DNA of 35,373 bases from NCBI GenBank assembly GCA_020445205.1, contig JAGRHA010000234.1, positions 1 to 35,373 on the forward strand, read 5' to 3'. Position 1 is the first letter of the stretch; the number at the start of each line of letters is the position of its first letter. A program made the position numbers and the translations under genes. The notes beneath the pieces are model-generated. The model was not told where the DNA came from and ran no database searches. It saw only the letters and a program-made list of their open reading frames with translations. Source of the DNA: Gammaproteobacteria bacterium. Lineage in GTDB: Bacteria > Pseudomonadota > Gammaproteobacteria > Chromatiales > Chromatiaceae. Below, piece after piece: positions 1 to 7,530 of the stretch.

Positions 1-2
1 CG

Positions 3-383
3 GCGTGTGTCGGCGTCATGCTCGCGGCCGACGACGCGGCATGGCACGACGTGGCCGTCGATACCCTGCGCCACTACGCCGCCGTGATTGCGAGCTTTCT
101 GGGTGCCGTGCACTGGGGCGCCGCCGCCGACGACCGCGACGGACTGCATCATGCGCGCCTGCGCTGGGGCGTCATGCCGGCACTCATGGCGTGGACGCTG
201 CTCGCGTTGCCGGCGGCATACGCCTTCGCCGGCTTCGCCGTCCTGTTCACCCTGATCCTGGTCGTCGACCGTTACCTGCTGCCGGTACTCGACGACCGCT
301 ATCGCCAGTTGCGCTTACCGCTGACCATCCTGGTCGTCGTGGCCATGGCCGTGGCCAGCGCGGCGGTGTGGGACCGCGTTTGA
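3..383 (+). CDS. DUF3429 family membrane protein, 5' end outside window
   Basis: Small integral membrane protein of unknown function. The reading frame is open from base 3, so the true start lies upstream and the ATG at 18 is probably internal. The visible part carries the DUF3429 hallmark, a Tyr followed by a hydrophobic stretch ending SFLGAVHWG (residues about 25-35 from the ATG), and then three more hydrophobic segments ending near VWDRV, which fits a four-helix inner-membrane protein. Its TGA overlaps the ATG of the next gene (TGATG), so it is probably translationally coupled to the short-chain dehydrogenase. DUF3429 genes often sit near photolyase, SDR and MerR genes in gammaproteobacteria, as here. 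No enzymatic motif is visible and I assign no function. Confidence 0.8.
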   Translation, partial: ACVGVMLAADDAAWHDVAVDTLRHYAAVIASFLGAVHWGAAADDRDGLHHARLRWGVMPALMAWTLLALPAAYAFAGFAVLFTLILVVDRYLLPVLDDRYRQLRLPLTILVVVAMAVASAAVWDRV

Positions 384-1132
384 TGAACGCGCCCCGACAT
401 GCCTGGTTGATCGGTGCGAGCAGCGGCATCGGGCTCGAGGTCGGCCGTCTGCTGGTTGCCGATGGTTGGCGCGTGACCCTCTCGGCGCGCGATACCGAGC
501 GCTTGCAGGACGCCGCCGAAGAGATCGCTGCACGCGCCGAAGCACTCGATGTGACCGATGCCGACAGCGTCTTCGCATGCGCGACCCGCGTCTTCGCCGA
601 CACACCACCGTGCCTCGTGCTGATCAACGCCGGTGACTACGAACCCATGCCGATCGAAGCGTTCGACGTCGCACTGTTCGAACGCCTCAACCGCGTCAAC
701 TACCTCGGGCCCGTCAACGTGCTTGCCGCCGTGCTGCCGCGCATGCGCGGCACTGGCGGTCAGTGCCTGATCACGGCGAGTGCTTCAGGTTACGTGGGCC
801 TGCCACGCGCCGCCCCCTACTCGGCGCCCAAGGCCGCGGCGATCCATCTCGCGCAGGCGCTAGCCCCCGAAGCAGCACACTGGGGCGTTCGCCTGCGCGT
901 CATCAACCCGGGATTCGTGCGCAGCCGACTGACGGCCAAGAACCGTTTCCGCATGCCGGGCCTCATGGAGCCCATCGACGCTGCGCGCCGTATCGTCGCG
1001 CGCATCGACGACCGTGGCTTCGAAATCAGCTTCCCGCGCCGCCTGGTCTGGCCGCTGAAGCTGCTGCGCTGCCTGCCCCAGGCGTTGCATCTGTGGCTCA
1101 TGCAGCGCTATGTGCTGGGGAGTGGGCGATGA
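383..1132 (+). CDS. Short-chain dehydrogenase/reductase (SDR family)
   Basis: Predicted cytosolic NAD(P)-dependent oxidoreductase of 249 residues, the usual size of a classical SDR. The N-terminal Rossmann motif reads GASSGIG (residues about 11-17), followed by the NAG motif. A catalytic Ser lies in TASASGYVG, and the Tyr/Lys pair is in YSAPKAA. The motif INPGFVRSRLT after the active site is also typical. The substrate cannot be read from sequence. The start was chosen because the ATG overlaps the upstream stop; the same open frame runs further upstream but its translation is Arg-rich and non-homologous. The stop overlaps the next ATG, which puts it in the DUF3429-SDR-NTF2-MerR operon. A role in lipid or fatty-acyl modification during oxidative stress is an inference from the photolyase neighbourhood. 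Confidence 0.92.
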   Translation: MNAPRHAWLIGASSGIGLEVGRLLVADGWRVTLSARDTERLQDAAEEIAARAEALDVTDADSVFACATRVFADTPPCLVLINAGDYEPMPIEAFDVALFERLNRVNYLGPVNVLAAVLPRMRGTGGQCLITASASGYVGLPRAAPYSAPKAAAIHLAQALAPEAAHWGVRLRVINPGFVRSRLTAKNRFRMPGLMEPIDAARRIVARIDDRGFEISFPRRLVWPLKLLRCLPQALHLWLMQRYVLGSGR

Positions 1133-1596
1133 CGCACACCGATGCCTTCGTCGCATTCTTCGAAACCATGCAACCGAGCTCACTCGACCGCATCGGCGAT
1201 CACTTCGCCGCCGACGCGCACTTCGTCGATCCCTTCAATGACGTGCGTGGACTGCCCGCCATCCGCGGCGTGTTCGAGCACATGTTCGCGACCTGCGAAA
1301 CGCCGCGTTTCGAGGTCGTGCAGCAGCTTGTCGAAGGCGACACGGCATTTCTCTACTGGCACTTCGTGTTCGGTGCCGCAGACCGTCGACGCCGCGTGAC
1401 GGGCGTGACGCGCCTGCAATTCGACGCCACCGGCAAGGTACGCGAGCACCTGGATTTCTGGGACCCGGCACGCCAGCTCTACGAAGACATCCCGGTGCTC
1501 GGCACGCTGCTGCGCGCGCTGCGCCGACGGCTCGCCGCGCGCATCGCCGGCGCCGGCGCCGGCAATCACCCGACGACACAGGAGCACCCGACATGA
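1129..1596 (+). CDS. NTF2-like/SnoaL-like domain protein
   Basis: Predicted cytosolic protein of 155 residues with the cone-shaped NTF2-like fold. It starts with a helix (FVAFFETMQPSSLDRI), continues with the family-typical FAADAHFVDPFNDVRG, and has later strands such as HFVFGA and EHLDFWDPARQLYE. NTF2-like proteins are small ligand-binding proteins or enzymes (isomerases, hydrolases). In gammaproteobacteria this subtype is usually encoded beside an SDR and a MerR regulator. The ATG lies within the SDR stop (ATGA overlap) and its own stop overlaps the MerR ATG, so all four genes are probably one transcript. The Ala/Gly/Arg-rich tail from about residue 125 is probably disordered. No substrate can be assigned. 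Confidence 0.88.
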   Translation: MTHTDAFVAFFETMQPSSLDRIGDHFAADAHFVDPFNDVRGLPAIRGVFEHMFATCETPRFEVVQQLVEGDTAFLYWHFVFGAADRRRRVTGVTRLQFDATGKVREHLDFWDPARQLYEDIPVLGTLLRALRRRLAARIAGAGAGNHPTTQEHPT

Positions 1597-2582
1597 CGAG
1601 TCCTTCCGACAACCAGGGCGCCTACCGGATCGGTGCCGTCGCACGTCTGACCGGCATCTCCCCCGACACCTTGCGCATATGGGAACGCCGTTACGACATC
1701 GTCGACCCGCAGCGCACCCCCAAGGGCGGCCGCCTGTACAGCCAGCAGGACGTCACCCGTCTGACCATGATCAAGACCCTGGTCGACCAGGGCTACGCGA
1801 TCAGCACCGTCGCGAACCTGCCCGCCGACGAACTCAACCGGCGCCTCAATTCAGCACAACCGGCCAACCTGCCCCCGGTCGGCAGCGGCCAGCACGAGGT
1901 GTGCGTGGTTGGCCAAGCCATCTCGGTGCGCGCCTGTAACGCCGAAAGCATGCCTCCCGGGCTCGAGCTGGCGGGTGCTTACACCGATCTCGAGGCATTT
2001 CTCGAAGACGAAACCGGCTGCGACACACTGGTCGTGGAGCTGCCGTTTCTCGACCGCCAGATCGCGCGCGAGCTGAACAACCCGGTGCTATGGCGCCGCG
2101 CCCAGCGCATCATCGTCATCTACGCGTTCAGCCCGTCGAACATCATCAGCCAGCTACAACGCTACGGCATGCACACGTTGCGCGCGCCCGTGGCACTCGA
2201 CCACATATGGCAGCAGTGCCAGCTGGCACAGTCACGCAAGGTCGACTGGCAGCCGCCCGAGTGGAACCCGAAAGCAGCCAGCAGCGAACCCGTGCCACCG
2301 CGGCGTTTCAACAGTGAACAGCTGATCTATCTGTCGGGCGTGACCACCACTCTGGCGTGCGAATGCCCACACCACATGGCGGGCGTCATCGAACAACTGG
2401 CGGCTTTCGAGGACTACAGCGCGCGCTGCGAAGTCGCGACCAAACAGGATGCCGCCCTGCACGGTTATCTGCACCAGATGACAGCACGCGCGCGCTGGCT
2501 CATGGAAATTGCGCTGGAGCGCCTCGCCGAGGTCGAGAATCTCTCGGTACCAGGCCCTGCGCCGGCAGCGAAAAACGACTGA
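1593..2582 (+). CDS. MerR-family transcriptional regulator of a photolyase locus
   Basis: DNA-binding regulator of 329 residues. Residues about 11-80 form the MerR winged helix-turn-helix: YRIGAVARLTGISPDTLRIWERRY, then GGRLYSQQDVTRL and a wing helix ending in ADEL. This subfamily includes the LitR/CarH light regulators, which bind adenosylcobalamin through a C-terminal domain with a DxHxxG-like or W...EH signature. I see no such signature here. The C-terminal part (residues about 100-215) still has alternating strands and helices that could be a cobalamin-binding-like fold without the cofactor site. It is last in the four-gene operon, overlapping its neighbour by 4 nt. Two perfect inverted repeats lie just downstream and are candidate operators. 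Control of the nearby photolyase genes is inferred from context only. Confidence 0.88.
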   Translation: MTSPSDNQGAYRIGAVARLTGISPDTLRIWERRYDIVDPQRTPKGGRLYSQQDVTRLTMIKTLVDQGYAISTVANLPADELNRRLNSAQPANLPPVGSGQHEVCVVGQAISVRACNAESMPPGLELAGAYTDLEAFLEDETGCDTLVVELPFLDRQIARELNNPVLWRRAQRIIVIYAFSPSNIISQLQRYGMHTLRAPVALDHIWQQCQLAQSRKVDWQPPEWNPKAASSEPVPPRRFNSEQLIYLSGVTTTLACECPHHMAGVIEQLAAFEDYSARCEVATKQDAALHGYLHQMTARARWLMEIALERLAEVENLSVPGPAPAAKND

Positions 2583-2597
2583 ATAAGCTATTCAGTC
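2577..2597. promoter_or_regulatory. Perfect inverted repeat at the end of the MerR gene
   Basis: GACTGAATA-AGC-TATTCAGTC, two 9-base arms around a 3-base spacer, includes the MerR stop codon. No T-run follows on the plus strand, so it is a poor intrinsic terminator. It could be an operator or an RNA hairpin at the end of the operon. Seen directly; function unknown. Confidence 0.5.
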
Positions 2598-2647
2598 AAA
2601 GACTTACCGTTAGTCGGCCGACACATGACCGGATCTGTGACGGGGGT

Positions 2648-2662
2648 CTCGTGTTACACGAG
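2648..2662. promoter_or_regulatory. 15-bp perfect palindrome, candidate operator
   Basis: CTCGTGT-T-ACACGAG has 7-base arms around one base. It sits 186 bases upstream of the ATG of the 64-codon ORF and 66 bases after the MerR stop. MerR-family operators are usually longer palindromes inside a 19-20 bp promoter spacer, and I found no clear -35/-10 pair around this one. It remains a candidate site only. Confidence 0.45.
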
Positions 2663-2836
2663 GTGAAACAAATTCCAGTGACCTGTGTCAGAAAAAGCGC
2701 GGGTGGCGCGAATTTTTTCCGCCGCCGTAAACAAATGTTAATCAAGATGGTCTACAAATAACGCACCCCGGTGATGATGAGCCGCCCGCAGAGGCGACCT
2801 CGCCCGGCCTACCACCACACAAAGGAACTGATTTTG

Positions 2837-3031
2837 ATGAACACCGCACGTTCATTCGCCCCGTACGCGGCAGCCGATGCTGACGACCAGCCGGAGCCGC
2901 ATTTCGGTGATCTGCGCAAGGGCGCATACCTGAAGCGCCGCGCCGAATACCAGCTGCACGCAGAACCCACGGCCGCCAGGACGGTTGCCGAAGCGCCGGA
3001 GAAGACCCCACCGTCGTCTCGCGACAGCTGA
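2837..3031 (+). CDS. Small hypothetical protein (64 aa)
   Basis: Short ORF I do not recognise. The ATG at 2837 was preferred to the in-frame ATG at 2771 because AAAGGAA lies about 10 bases ahead of it. The product is hydrophilic, with no signal peptide or membrane segment. Its central part (PHFGDLRKGAYLKRRAEYQLHAE) has the charged, helical look of a conserved core, and the last 20 residues are Pro/Ala/Ser-rich. It follows a palindrome-rich leader and converges on the photolyase gene, whose stop lies 14 bases away. A role in the light or oxidative-stress response is only suggested by position. Confidence 0.55.
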   Translation: MNTARSFAPYAAADADDQPEPHFGDLRKGAYLKRRAEYQLHAEPTAARTVAEAPEKTPPSSRDS

Positions 3032-3045
3032 ACACGGCACCCAAG

Positions 3046-4470
3046 CTACCGTGAGTTTTTGATCTTTCCCCAAGCCGCGAGAGCCCGCTCGCGGCTGGCC
3101 TGCAAATCGACGACCGGGCACGGGTAATCCGTGCCGAGCACGACCCCAGCTTCACTCAACACGCCTTTCGACGCCTGCCACGGCTTGTGCAGCCATTTGT
3201 CCGGCACTGCCGCAAGCTCCGGCACCCACTGGCGCACATAGGTGCCGTGGGCATCGAATCGTTCACCCTGGAGCACCGGATTGAAGACGCGAAAGTACGG
3301 CGCCGCATCAGCGCCACTGCCCGCCGTCCACTGCCAGCCCAGACTGTTGTTGGCCAGGTCGGCGTCGACCAGGGTGTCCCAGAACCAACGCGCGCCCTCG
3401 TGCCAAGGCAGCAGCAGGTTCTTGCTCAGGAACGAGGCGACGATCATGCGTACGCGGTTGTGCATCCAGCCCGTGGCCCACAACTGGCGCATGCCGGCAT
3501 CGACCAGCGGGATGCCGGTTCGCCCACGCTGCCATGCCCGCAACTGTGCCTTGTCTTCGCGCCATGGAAATACCGCAAAGCGTCCATCCATCGGTTCTTC
3601 GCTGGTGTGCGGGAAGTGATACAGCAGGTGGTGGGCGAACTCACGCCAACCCAGTTCGCGTAGAAAGTCTTCACCGCCGACGCGCTCGCCGCGTACCGCA
3701 GCGACGACTTCGCGTGGCCCGAGCTGCCCGAAATGCAGGTACGGCGACAGGCGTGACACCCAGTCGCGCCCCGGGAGGTCTCGACCGTCGCGGTAATGTC
3801 GCAGTCCGTCGGCGAGAAACTCGTCGAGTCGCGCCTCGGCGGCAGCACGGGTCGGCTGCCACGCAGCCGCCATGCCTTCGTCCCACCGAATCGCGGGCAG
3901 CAGACCGAACTCGTCGAGCGCCACGGGCGCCAGCGCGGCGACGCGTTGAACCGACAGCAGCCGACGCTGCAGCGACGGCACTGCACACGGACCGTGGGCC
4001 AGACCGCGTGCGCCCAACACCTTCCAGAAAGGCGTAAAAACCCGGTACGGCTCGCCTTGCTTGTTACTGACCTCCCACGGCTCCGCGAGCAGCGCGGCGT
4101 TGTGACTCGATGCTTGCAGTCCGGCCGCCCGCAGCGCGCGCTTGAGCTGCGTGTCGCGTGCAATCGCGGCGGGCTCGTACAGGCGGTTCCAGTAGACCGC
4201 CGCAGCACCGGTCGCCGTGGCGAGCTGTAGCAGCGTGTCCGTCGTCGGTCCATGACGCAGCAGCAACCGAGCCGAAAGCAGCTTTGCGAGATCGGCCAGG
4301 GCGTGGTGCAGCCACCATGCAGACGCCGCCCCCGCGGGCCACGGCCCCTCTTCGTCGGGCGCGTGGATGTAGACAGGCAGCACCTGCGCGTGATTCGCCA
4401 ACGCAGCGGCCAGTGCCGGGTTGTCGCGCAAACGCAGGTCGCGCCGGAACCAGACGATCGCCAGTGACAT
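3046..4470 (-). CDS. phrB: Deoxyribodipyrimidine photolyase
   Basis: Blue-light-driven repair of UV-induced cyclobutane pyrimidine dimers, using FADH- plus an antenna chromophore, in the cytosol. The product has 474 residues, close to the 470-480 of class I CPD photolyases. The N-terminal photolyase domain begins SLAIVWFRRDLRLRDNPAL. The FAD-binding C-terminal half shows the family signature: GIPLVDAGMRQLWATGWMHN, then RVRMIVASFLSKNLL, then DLANNSLGWQWTAGSG with PYFRVFNP. These segments hold the Trp and Asn residues needed for FAD reduction. The ATG at 4470 gives the canonical N-terminus; a TTG 9 codons upstream would add non-homologous residues. The upstream GST-like gene ends 4 bases before this start, so the two are co-transcribed. 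Confidence 0.97.
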   Translation of the reverse strand: MSLAIVWFRRDLRLRDNPALAAALANHAQVLPVYIHAPDEEGPWPAGAASAWWLHHALADLAKLLSARLLLRHGPTTDTLLQLATATGAAAVYWNRLYEPAAIARDTQLKRALRAAGLQASSHNAALLAEPWEVSNKQGEPYRVFTPFWKVLGARGLAHGPCAVPSLQRRLLSVQRVAALAPVALDEFGLLPAIRWDEGMAAAWQPTRAAAEARLDEFLADGLRHYRDGRDLPGRDWVSRLSPYLHFGQLGPREVVAAVRGERVGGEDFLRELGWREFAHHLLYHFPHTSEEPMDGRFAVFPWREDKAQLRAWQRGRTGIPLVDAGMRQLWATGWMHNRVRMIVASFLSKNLLLPWHEGARWFWDTLVDADLANNSLGWQWTAGSGADAAPYFRVFNPVLQGERFDAHGTYVRQWVPELAAVPDKWLHKPWQASKGVLSEAGVVLGTDYPCPVVDLQASRERALAAWGKIKNSR

Positions 4471-4474
4471 TCGC

Positions 4475-5080
4475 TCAGGCCGGCGGTGCGCTGGCAATCA
4501 TCGACGGGCGTCGGGAGAAAGTCGCGAACCAGTCGGCCAGCACGGGCCGACCGTCACGCCACTCACCGACACCGCGGCGCAGGTCGAGGTAGCCGAGTGC
4601 GGAGGCGATGGCGATCACGCCGAGGTCGACACGATCTGCGTAGCCCGCAGCTTGCCCCTCCCAGTGATCGAGCGAACGCAGGATTGCGCGCTGCTTGAGT
4701 TCGACCCACCAGTCCCAGCGCAGCGCCGCGGGCCGCTTGACCTGCTCCATCATGATCAAAATGGCGCAGTCGAGCGCGCCGTCCGCGAGCGCCTGCTCTG
4801 TCAGCACCTGCCAGCGTGGCTCGCCCGACGCGGGGATCATGCGCGGGCCATCGTGCAGGCTGTCCAGGTACTCGCAGATCACCGGGCTGTCATACAGGCT
4901 GCGACCGTCGTCGAGCACCAACGTCGGCACCATCGACAACGGGTTGTCGGCGGTGAGGAAATCCGGCTCGGCCCAACCGTCCACGGTCTCCTCTCGAACA
5001 TGCTCCGACAGCCCGGTCTCGTGCAACATGACAACGACCTTGCGCACGTATGGCGAGGTGTGGGAATGGCGTAGCAGCAT
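4475..5080 (-). CDS. Glutathione S-transferase-like protein
   Basis: Cytosolic GST-fold protein of 201 residues. The N-terminal thioredoxin-like domain begins MLLRHSHTSPYVRKVVVMLHE, with Ser in the usual catalytic region. It has the cis-Pro motif SMVPTLVLDDG and the glutathione-contacting DSPVICEYLD. The all-helical C-terminal domain follows from about residue 85. Members conjugate glutathione to electrophiles or act as reductases; the substrate is not predictable. It lies directly upstream of phrB on the same strand with a 4-base gap, which fits a stress-response operon. The next gene upstream on this strand, mqo, ends 144 bases away. Confidence 0.92.
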   Translation of the reverse strand: MLLRHSHTSPYVRKVVVMLHETGLSEHVREETVDGWAEPDFLTADNPLSMVPTLVLDDGRSLYDSPVICEYLDSLHDGPRMIPASGEPRWQVLTEQALADGALDCAILIMMEQVKRPAALRWDWWVELKQRAILRSLDHWEGQAAGYADRVDLGVIAIASALGYLDLRRGVGEWRDGRPVLADWFATFSRRPSMIASAPPA

Positions 5081-5175
5081 GAATGTCCCCGGTAGATGCG
5101 CGAGTGTCGATTATCACCGTGCGAGCAAACGTGGAATCAACACGGTTTGGCGGTTTATCCGACCATGTCCAGGTC

Positions 5176-5197
5176 AGCGGGTGGCGTCCCACCCGCT
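5176..5197 (-). terminator. Hairpin downstream of mqo, weak terminator candidate
   Basis: AGCGGGTG...CACCCGCT, 8-base arms around a 6-base loop, lies 28 bases beyond the mqo stop. There is no T-run after it on the minus strand, so it may be an attenuating or 3'-stabilising hairpin rather than a full intrinsic terminator. Confidence 0.35.
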
Positions 5198-5224
5198 GCC
5201 GTGCGATGCGCCCGTCGACTGCAA

Positions 5225-6616
5225 TCAGGCGGCGTCGGCACCGCTGATGATGTGCGCGGGCAGGTCTTCGATCTCGTGGCGGCGATCATTGACCAGCAGG
5301 TCGCGTGCAAAGGCGTCTTCGTCGACCGTGGCACCGAGGTACTCGGCGACCTTGCGCATGTCGATCTCGGCATTCTCCAGGCAGCAGGTCGCGCCCGGTG
5401 ACGGCGTCATGTTGAACACCGCACCGACGCCGGTATCGATCTTGGCCTCGCCCATCATCAAGCGCCGGTGATCCTTGTCGATCAACTGCGGCCGGATGCC
5501 ACCGACATGGTGGGCGAACTTGAGGTCTTTGTACTTGAGATCGGGGACGATCTTGCGCGCATCCTTGAGGAACAGCGCGCGGCGCAGCACCGGCACCTCG
5601 AACAGGAAGTTCTTCAGCATGTAATTGCGGATATCGGCGACCTTGAGCAGGTCGTACAACACATCCCAGACCTTGCGATCGAAGCGGAACACGCGCATGA
5701 AATCCTTGAGCGTCTCCCAGTTGTAGCGTTCGAGCACCGGCAGCACGAGCGCGGTCGGTCCCCAACGCGTCTTGCCCGGGACCATGACGTCCGGGTCACC
5801 ATGGATCGCGGCGAACGGCAGCTTATCGTTCTGCACCGTGTACACCTTGCCCTTGAGCACCTGCGGTGTGAAGTAGTAGCTACCCGCCACGGGCAGCACC
5901 GAGAAATGGTGCCCATAGCCCAGGTCGTGCGCGAGTTTCAGGCTGTGGCCGCCGGCGCAGACGACGATCGAACGCGCCTGGAAGCTCGCCGTGCCGGTCT
6001 CGACGACGAACACGTCGCCCTGGCGCTTGATGTGCTGGACACGCTGGTTGTAGCCGACGTCGACCTGCTTGTCCTTGCAGCGCTGGGCCTGGCGTACAAA
6101 CGAGCGTGCCAACGCCTCGAAATTGACCGCCGTGTACTCGTTTTCGGATCCCAGTGCGACGATTTCGTCGTTGCGCAGGCTGCCATTGCTGTAGGCGACC
6201 GCGGGTTCGATGCGCGCGATATCCTTGGCCTCGAGCAGGCGCAGCTTGGGGTAGTGCGGCGCCAGCATCTCGAAGCGCTTGCGCAGCTGCCCGCATTCCC
6301 TGTCGCCGACCCCCAGTACCATCTTCGGGTAACGGAAGATCAGGTGGTCGATATCCGGCTGCGCGGTGGCGTAGTTCTCGACCATGCGTGCGGCACGCTG
6401 CACTTTGAGTGCCTTTTCGAGACTGTAGTTGGTCTCGATGTCGCCACAGTGCAGCGTCTGACTGTTGTTGCTGTGCAACGAGTTGACGCGCGCCGGCGCG
6501 GCATACTTCTCGAGCATGCCGACGTGTTGGATGTCGGTGTATCTGGCGGTCAGGTAGAGCAACGCCGATCCGGTGACACCGCCACCGACGATCAGCAGAT
6601 CAAACACCTGGCTCAT
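5225..6616 (-). CDS. mqo: Malate:quinone oxidoreductase, Helicobacter-type
   Basis: FAD-dependent membrane-associated enzyme that oxidises malate to oxaloacetate and passes electrons to the quinone pool, replacing or complementing NAD-malate dehydrogenase in the citric acid cycle. The 463-residue product begins with a dinucleotide-binding motif, LLIVGGGVTGS. Several blocks match my memory of the short H. pylori Mqo rather than the ~500-550 aa E. coli type: GDIETNY near residue 58, VLPVAGSYYF, GKVYTVQNDKLPFAAIHGDP, GKTRWGPTAL and FNMTPSPGAT near the C-terminus. The ATG at 6616 follows GGGAGAAG at a good distance; an in-frame GTG lies 20 codons upstream. Another FAD-dependent dehydrogenase of the same superfamily cannot be fully excluded. 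Confidence 0.85.
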   Translation of the reverse strand: MSQVFDLLIVGGGVTGSALLYLTARYTDIQHVGMLEKYAAPARVNSLHSNNSQTLHCGDIETNYSLEKALKVQRAARMVENYATAQPDIDHLIFRYPKMVLGVGDRECGQLRKRFEMLAPHYPKLRLLEAKDIARIEPAVAYSNGSLRNDEIVALGSENEYTAVNFEALARSFVRQAQRCKDKQVDVGYNQRVQHIKRQGDVFVVETGTASFQARSIVVCAGGHSLKLAHDLGYGHHFSVLPVAGSYYFTPQVLKGKVYTVQNDKLPFAAIHGDPDVMVPGKTRWGPTALVLPVLERYNWETLKDFMRVFRFDRKVWDVLYDLLKVADIRNYMLKNFLFEVPVLRRALFLKDARKIVPDLKYKDLKFAHHVGGIRPQLIDKDHRRLMMGEAKIDTGVGAVFNMTPSPGATCCLENAEIDMRKVAEYLGATVDEDAFARDLLVNDRRHEIEDLPAHIISGADAA

Positions 6617-6741
6617 GCGTACTTCTCCCGCAGTGTTTCCTGGGCCGAGCATAGCGGGCCCCGTGGACGCGGGCACATGAGGTTTTTTGCGCCCTCGTCA
6701 TTGATTCCCTCCGCAGCGCGGAACTTTCAATCAGAATTAAA

Positions 6742-6769
6742 TTGACATTTAAGTAATTGCTTATATACT
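6742..6769 (+). promoter_or_regulatory. Near-consensus sigma-70 promoter of the sulfur globule gene
   Basis: TTGACA (6742-6747) and TATACT (6764-6769) are separated by 16 bases in an AT-rich island, matching the consensus at 6/6 and 5/6 positions. The start codon is about 100 bases downstream. This implies strong basal transcription of an abundant structural protein. Confidence 0.8.
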
Positions 6770-6868
6770 TTCAATCACAGGCGCGCAGTACCGCCTCCCG
6801 CCCTCCCGGCGGAGACCAGACAACAGGCTGGGCCCATCCGGCCCACCAGGAACTCGGAGAACATCGAC

Positions 6869-7234
6869 ATGAAAAAGCTCATCGCTATCGCTGCTGTCCT
6901 CGCTGCCGCTCAGGCGTCTGCCTGGTGGGGTAACAATGGTTGGGACAACAACTACAACAACGGCTACGGCTACGGTAACGGCTACACCAACGGCGTGTTC
7001 GACGGTGTCGGCGACGCCGCTGGCGAAGGCACCTTCAGCATGAACTTCTCGGGCCGCGGCCACACCAACATGCGTGGTTACGGCAATGGCTACGGCGCAG
7101 GCGACGGTTGGGGCCGCGGCTACAACTACAGCGCGCCTTACTGGGGCGGCCCGTACGGCTACGCGCCCTACGGCTACGCACCGGTCGCACCGGCAGCTCC
7201 GGTAGAGGCTCCGCAGGCTGAAGCCGCCCAGTAA
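6869..7234 (+). CDS. Sulfur globule family protein (envelope of stored sulfur)
   Basis: Secreted structural protein thought to form part of the protein envelope around sulfur globules in sulfur-oxidising bacteria. The 121-residue precursor has a classic signal peptide, [18 protein letters not shown], followed by a mature protein starting WWGNNGW. The mature part is very rich in Gly, Tyr and Asn. It contains the block [19 protein letters not shown], similar to the CV3/SgpC-like family, and ends in [10 protein letters not shown] repeats plus an Ala/Pro tail. GGAG lies 10 bases ahead of the ATG. The gene is a single transcription unit with a strong promoter and terminator. Other Gly/Tyr-rich surface proteins are the alternative, but the signal peptide, WWGN start and SGRG block fit this family best. 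Confidence 0.85.
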   Translation: MKKLIAIAAVLAAAQASAWWGNNGWDNNYNNGYGYGNGYTNGVFDGVGDAAGEGTFSMNFSGRGHTNMRGYGNGYGAGDGWGRGYNYSAPYWGGPYGYAPYGYAPVAPAAPVEAPQAEAAQ

Positions 7235-7277
7235 TCGGGCACCGCAATGCCGCGGACCGCGATGCCGGTCCATCGAA

Positions 7278-7305
7278 ACCCCGCGTCACCACGCGGGGTT
7301 TTTTT
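7278..7305 (+). terminator. Intrinsic terminator of the sulfur globule gene
   Basis: ACCCCGCGT-CACC-ACGCGGGGT, a 9-bp stem with a 4-base loop, is followed by a run of seven T. It is a textbook Rho-independent terminator, 43 bases after the stop codon. Confidence 0.93.
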
Positions 7306-7423
7306 ATGCGCGCACGGAACCCGCCGCTACACATGTACATGCCGGTACCGTCGTCACGAAGCGACGCAAACGGTCTGTTAATAACCTACGGTTTGTCCAG
7401 AATCAGCATAAGCCCTGGATCCA

Positions 7424-7489
7424 TCTCAAAATTTACATTGAGAACCAGCTTCATGTAGTCGTACCCTGACCATCCAGGTCTGTGACCTG
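7424..7489 (+). promoter_or_regulatory. rpfF leader with two inverted repeats
   Basis: Two repeats lie upstream of rpfF: TCTCAA-N8-TTGAGA at 7424-7443, with an AT-rich spacer, and the perfect CAGGTC-TGT-GACCTG at 7475-7489, 41 bases before the ATG. Either may be an operator. I could not identify a convincing -35/-10 pair. TGTGA inside the second repeat is half of a CRP/Clp-type site, but the other half does not match. Confidence 0.45.
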
Positions 7490-7530
7490 ATCCGCAAAAC
7501 TAGATGATGACCCTCGTGAGGAGAATAACC

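Noticed and set aside
7475-7496. CRP/Clp site TGTGA-N6-TCACA before rpfF
   Set aside because: Only the left half (TGTGA) is present; the right half reads CCGCA.
7504-7530. Upstream ATG for rpfF
   Set aside because: It lacks a ribosome-binding site, while the ATG at 7531 has GAGGAG at the right distance and gives catalytic residue numbering equal to Xanthomonas RpfF.
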